A stretch of DNA of 11,370 bases, taken from NCBI GenBank assembly GCA_001662425.1, contig BDDC01002030.1, positions 704 through 12,073 on the forward strand, read 5' to 3'. Both the position numbers and the translations under genes were made by a program. Source of the stretch: Chlamydomonas sphaeroides (taxonomy: Eukaryota > Chlorophyta > Chlorophyceae > Chlamydomonadales > Chlamydomonadaceae). The notes beneath the pieces were generated by a model. The model saw only the letters and a program-made list of their open reading frames with translations, searched no databases and was not told the DNA's origin. Below are positions 7,416 to 11,370 of this stretch, piece by piece (positions within the stretch are counted from its first letter, which is position 1; each line of letters opens with the position of its first letter).

Positions 7416-10392
7416 CTACGCCTGGCCCGGGGCTGGGTCGTCGCCCGAGCGCCAGAACACGGCCAGGCCCGGCCGTGCGGCCCGCAAGCGCTCCAGCAGC
7501 GCCGGGAAGCCGTCGTGCTGGCAGGCGGGGTTGGCGCCCATCTCCAGGCTCTGAGGGCGGGGCAAAGGCCAGGGAGCGTAGTTCCTTTGTGGTGCTACAC
7601 GCCACCAGCAACCCCATGCCAAACACGGTGAGCGGGAGTGGTCGTGGCCAAGGGCGCGCGGCCAACCCCCTGGCCATTGGCCGCGTGTCCGCACCTGCAG
7701 CCCCGGCGCGCCGCCCGCCGCAAGTGCGTCCAGCAGTGCCTCCGCCTCCTCCGTGACCAGGCCGCAACCCGACACAGCCAGCTCCGCCAGACACGACCAC
7801 CGGGCTGGGTTGGCGGCGGCGCCCTCGCTGCATGCCGCTAGCGAGGCAGCCAGGGCGCTGGCGCCGGCGCCCGAGAGGGGGCAGCCCACCAGCGACAGCT
7901 GCCGCAGCCCGGGCGCTAGGGACAGCACCTCGAGCGCCGCTGCGCCCGCCTGATGGCGACAGACAAGACGTGGCGGCGGGACAGCGAGGTGCAGCAGGAG
8001 TGAGTAGGCACGCTCGCGCCGACTCGGCTGATATCAACGGCAGCGGCAGTAGGACCTGTGTAGAGCACCCTGTCACAATTTAGCCAGGGAAGCGCACGGC
8101 GGCGCGCATTACAGTAAATACACGGCGCTAATCGCGAAGACGACGGCCCACTTACCCCGGTTCCTGACATGTCCAGCTCCCCCAGGGCCCCCTCATGCCC
8201 TGCCAGCGCGCTGCCCAGAGCCGCCGCATCGGTGTCCCGAATGGCCGGATTGCGCGCCAGCGACAAGCAGCCCAGCCGGCCGCCGGAGGCAAAGCCGCGA
8301 GCCAGCGCCGCCCTGTAAGAGCGAGGGTGCCGGTGTGGGGTCGGCCTTCGTCTCAGCTGCGAGCGAGGTGGCAGCGCCAGCAGCGAGCAGCCGGCACCGC
8401 GGCAGTGACCAGCTGGGGCGTACACCACCACTGCACAGATTCTACTGCCTCCCCGTGCGGGCCCACGCGCCGTGCCTTGGAGCCCATGGGGCCACACCTC
8501 CCTTTCCCCAGCGAGCGCACATTGTCCGTGGCCCCAGGTCGCACTCCGACAGGTCCAGGCGCTGCAGGCTGCAGGCCGCGCCTTCCCCGCCTCCAGCAGC
8601 CGCCGCCGCCCAGCCCTCTGCCAGCGCCTGGCCGCCCTCGTCGCCCAGGCCACAGCCCGCGAGGCGCAGGTTGCTCAGGCTGCTGGCTGCCTGCGGAGAG
8701 GACAGCAAGCGACGAGTTTGGTCCCCGGTCCGTCAGCATAGCGTTCTTCCAGCGCTGCCCACTAGCAGCGCCCGCCACACAGCCCGAAGGCTCGCGCGCA
8801 CACTCGCCGGCGTCCGAAGGCCGCAGACCGAGCCCCCAGCCCGGATGCGACCGGCACGAGCCTCCGTAGCATGCGCTCACAAAGCGCGCCCACAAAGCGC
8901 GCCCACAAACAACCCCGCGGCAGCAGCACCCGCGCCGCGCCTCCCGCCCAGGTAAACCGCACGGCCCGACGCGCCACGCCGTCCCTGCTGCGCCCTCCCC
9001 GCACCTGCAGCAGCTGCGCCAGCGCGGCCCCCGCCTCCCGCCCGGCCAGCTGGTTGCCGTCCAGATGCAGCTCCCGCAGCTTGGCCGCGCTGGCGGGGCA
9101 GCGGCTCGCCAGCGCCCGCACGCCCGCGGCCCCCACGCCGCAGCCGCCCAGCTCCAGCACCCGCAGCCCCGCCCACGCCGCGGCCGGGCCCGCGGCAGCA
9201 GCATCTGGCGCCGACGATGATGCCGTCAGCGCCGCGGCAGCGCCGGGGTCCGTGGCGCTGGCGGCGCCGCCGCACAGGGCCTCGACGCCGGCGTCGCCGA
9301 GGCGTGCGTTGGCGGACAGGACCAGGTGGCTCAGCGATGCGCAGGCCGCGAGCGCGGTCGCCAGGGCGGCTGCGCCGCGCGGCGTGAGGGCCTGCGTGGG
9401 CGCAGTGGGGCCGCGGCCGAGCGTGGGAGGCACGACGCGGATGCGTCGCCACGGGCACAGGCAGCACGCGTGGGCCGGCAGTGTCGGCGCTAGGCGAGGG
9501 TGCAGGCGGCGGGCGCTCGAAGCCGCCGCGCGCCCGGCCGGAGCGTGCGGCCTTGCGCACACTGCGCCCGGCTCATGCCCCCCAGAGCGAGTCCCTGCCG
9601 TGTGCGGTCCCGCACGCTGCCCGAGGTTCGCCGCAGGCCCGGCCAGAGCTAGCCAGGCGCCCCGGCATGTTCGCTGGCACACGTGCAGAAGCCCCGAGAA
9701 GAGCCATAGCGTGCGGCCCTCGAGCGTGCTTCGCCGCACCTTGCCCGACAGGTCCAGCCTCGTGAGGCTGCTGCTTGCCGCCAGCCCGGGCGCCAGGGCC
9801 TCGCAGGCCTCGTCTCCAAAGCTGCTGTCGCCCAGCGCCAGAGACCTGCGGTGGGCGGCGGCCGGCGGTTTCGGGAACACGGCGTCCAGCGGGCGAGTCC
9901 GCAAGTCTCGGATGGTCGGTAGGTGGGCGCACCTAAGCGGGCAGCCCGGCGACGCCAGCATGCGGCCTAGCAGCGCGGCGGCGGGCGGCGCTAGCGCGTG
10001 GCCCGAGGCGTTAAGCTCCGTGAGGTGGATGTTGGAGGCCATCGCGGCAACCAGGGCGGCCACATCCTGTGGCCGCGGACGGGTGCGAGCGGCAGCAGGG
10101 GGGGCAGGTGTGCTGCAGGGGAGATGGCGCACTGGCGTGTGGCGGCGGGGCGGGGAGCTCGGCGAGCGTTGGGGCCCGCACGCGAACGACAGCCCAGCGA
10201 AATCAGCTTGTCCGCGCCTGTGCACCACGGAGTTCGCCAGCGTGAGAGGCAGATGGGTGCAGCAGCGTGACGCACATCGTGCCCGAAGCGGCGTTGCCGC
10301 ATGATGGTCAGGGATGTAAGCTTGTCGTCATTCTTAGCTAGCCGACTGGCGAGGTCGTCTATGCCACGCGCTGCGGCTTGCCCCCAGACCAT
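7416..10392 (-). CDS. Leucine-rich-repeat protein, ribonuclease-inhibitor type (486 aa, 8 exons)
   Basis: Exons are 10392-10276, 10066-9933, 9845-9740, 9391-9005, 8690-8521, 8312-8156, 7949-7695 and 7550-7416; the sum is 1461 bp (486 codons plus stop). Six of seven donors are GTGCG; the sixth is GTAAGT. All phases agree. The start sits in GCCATGG. About a dozen repeats of LxxLxLxxxxLxxxGxxxLAxxL form run the whole length, for example LTRLDLSGK (residues 111-119), LRELHLDGNQLAGREAG, LSNLRLAGCGLGDEG (253-267), LQRLDLSECDLG and LGCLSLARN (318-326). The repeat form matches RI/RanGAP/NLR-type LRRs, which bind proteins. No NACHT, kinase or membrane segment is seen, so it is an LRR-only protein, probably soluble, with unknown partner. 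An Ala-rich insert of about 35 residues interrupts the repeats in exon 4. The short C-terminal tail ends with an acidic/Pro stretch. The exact ortholog cannot be named. Confidence 0.88.
8879..8910. repeat. 13-bp tandem duplication in LRR intron 4
   Basis: ACAAAGCGCGCCC occurs at 8879-8891 and 8892-8904, followed by a partial copy (ACAAAC). It lies in the intron 8691-9004, the second longest of the gene. Confidence 0.75.
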
Positions 10393-10733
10393 GGCTGGAT
10401 GGGGTACGCGCTGGTAGGGGCGGCACGGCCGACGGCTCGGTCTGTTTGATTGAAGCCGCGCGCTGTACTCTACGGCTCCTATTTGAGAGCGAATTGTAAT
10501 GTTGTAAGCGCATATCAGTCACCTCTCTAAACTTTCCATGGGCATGGGCTGTTGCCACTCTTTTTGTGTCGTGGAAGCTTGTGGCTTACCCGGATTCACG
10601 TTGCACCAATCATTACACAAGTAACCGTTTGATAGGCAATCGTCGGCCTCTCTGCATGCTCCGAGACATGCGAATGTCGTTGCAAGGCGCAGTGGGTCGG
10701 CGCGCACAGTCCTAGGAGTAGGACACGGACGAC
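10393..10733. promoter_or_regulatory. Divergent intergenic region between LRR gene and right-hand gene
   Basis: This 341-bp gap separates the start codons of two head-to-head genes and is visibly AT-richer than both, as expected of a shared promoter and the two 5' UTRs. A CCAAT is seen near 10605-10609 (plus strand). No clear TATA box is found. Two TGTAA motifs on the plus strand at 10495-10499 and 10503-10507 have no plausible plus-strand gene in front of them. Confidence 0.5.
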
Positions 10734-11370
10734 ATGGAGCGGCATTTAGAGCACGCCAGCGGCAGCCGGCGTGTCGGCGCGGGCTCGGGCGCAGGCTTGC
10801 TCGAGCAGAAGGTCGGTCCTTGGCTCGCGACCGACGACAAGGCACATCCACCAGCTCTAAGGGTCGCCGATGCATCTGGAGCCAGCGAGTCACGCGCGGA
10901 GGCGGACGGCCTGCACGGATTCACGGGCAGTCCCTCCACCCCACGCGTCGGCCTCGCACCCCAGCCACCCCCGGCCAACTCGCCGCGCGCCTCCATACCA
11001 CGCTCAGAGGCCAGCCTGCAGGTCATCCCGCCCGCAGCGCACTGCTATCCTCCTCGTCCTCCTCCTCTGCCGCCGCCGTCGGTTGAGCTGGTGCAGCCGC
11101 TAGCACCCACGGCGGGCGCCTCCGCCACGATACGACCCGTCATGACGACCTCCCCTCTGGAGAAGTCCGCACATAGCACGCCGGTGCCAGGCGGTACGGC
11201 GGTGTTGCCTGTGCGGCGTGACACGGCGAGCACGACACCTCGCGCCCTGACGCCGTCACCGCTAGCCGCGGTCCGGCAGCCATCGGGGGGCGAAGGCTGT
11301 GGGACCGTGGATCCGGTCGGCCTGCGCAGCATCAAGACAGTCGCCAACGCGGCCCTGCTGCTCGTGCGCG
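10734..11370 (+). CDS. 5' part of an unrecognised gene, open to window end
   Basis: ATG at 10734 follows an in-frame TAG at 10719-10721. The frame then stays open for 212 codons to the right edge. The reading is mixed in composition and protein-like: MERHLEHASGSRRVGAG, LLEQKVGPWLATDDKAH, then Ser/Pro/Ala-rich text with a PPRPPPLPPP patch near residues 105-115, and ends VGLRSIKTVANAALLLVR at the border. No domain is recognised. The first 195 residues look disordered; the last 15 may start a folded or hydrophobic segment. No intron is needed, though one could exist. The divergent arrangement with the LRR gene supports a real promoter here. Function unknown. The opposite strand is also partly open (11045-11347), but that frame has no start or context supporting it. 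Confidence 0.6.
   Translation, partial: MERHLEHASGSRRVGAGSGAGLLEQKVGPWLATDDKAHPPALRVADASGASESRAEADGLHGFTGSPSTPRVGLAPQPPPANSPRASIPRSEASLQVIPPAAHCYPPRPPPLPPPSVELVQPLAPTAGASATIRPVMTTSPLEKSAHSTPVPGGTAVLPVRRDTASTTPRALTPSPLAAVRQPSGGEGCGTVDPVGLRSIKTVANAALLLVR

Noticed and set aside
8871..10304. A 477-codon open frame on the plus strand
   Set aside because: It is antisense to LRR exons 1-4; the long frame results from GC-rich codons of the LRR gene. Its product is low-complexity Ala/Arg/Ser with no motif.
10495..10507. Two TGTAA motifs on the plus strand as a gene end
   Set aside because: No plus-strand gene is supported upstream, and the motifs sit in a divergent promoter gap. They are more likely chance in AT-richer sequence.

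Overview
The window looks like nuclear DNA of a green alga, most likely a volvocine/chlamydomonad. The sequence is GC-rich and the genes are split into short exons by GT-AG introns of about 90-500 bp. Most donors read GTGCG. Candidate TGTAA poly(A) signals lie several hundred bases past stop codons, and the proteins are rich in Ala, Gly and Pro. No bacterial operon structure, rRNA, tRNA or CRISPR is visible. The organism call is inference from these habits; no marker gene fixes the species.

Layout, left to right. (1) 1-3061, minus strand: a multi-exon gene of unrecognised family. Seven exons, six internal plus a candidate Pro-rich 5' exon, join in phase from 3061 down to 261, and the 3' end leaves the window on the left. 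One intron (408-851) carries two adjacent short-period repeat arrays. (2) About 3090-5440: a mixed region with AT-richer stretches. It may hold a small minus-strand gene (pieces at 4647-4801 and 3922-4018, TGTAA at 3305-3309), but this is weakly supported. (3) About 5440-5810: C-rich, strand-asymmetric sequence with no convincing gene. (4) 5974 to about 6680, minus strand: the decayed C-terminal end of a protein that I read as the tail of an algal non-LTR retrotransposon, with two reading-frame breaks. (5) 7416-10392, minus strand: a complete gene whose eight exons encode a 486-residue leucine-rich-repeat protein of the ribonuclease-inhibitor type. Its introns fall at recurring places in the repeat. 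(6) 10393-10733: an AT-richer intergenic gap, probably a two-way promoter. (7) 10734-11370, plus strand: the start of a second gene, open to the window edge, of unknown function.

No pathway links these genes. The retroelement relic lies about 750 bp past the LRR stop codon, just beyond the candidate poly(A) site of that gene. The LRR gene and the right-hand gene are head to head. The items most worth follow-up are the unknown multi-exon gene on the left, with possible lectin-like features at its C-terminal end, and the nuclease-like tail domain of the retroelement.
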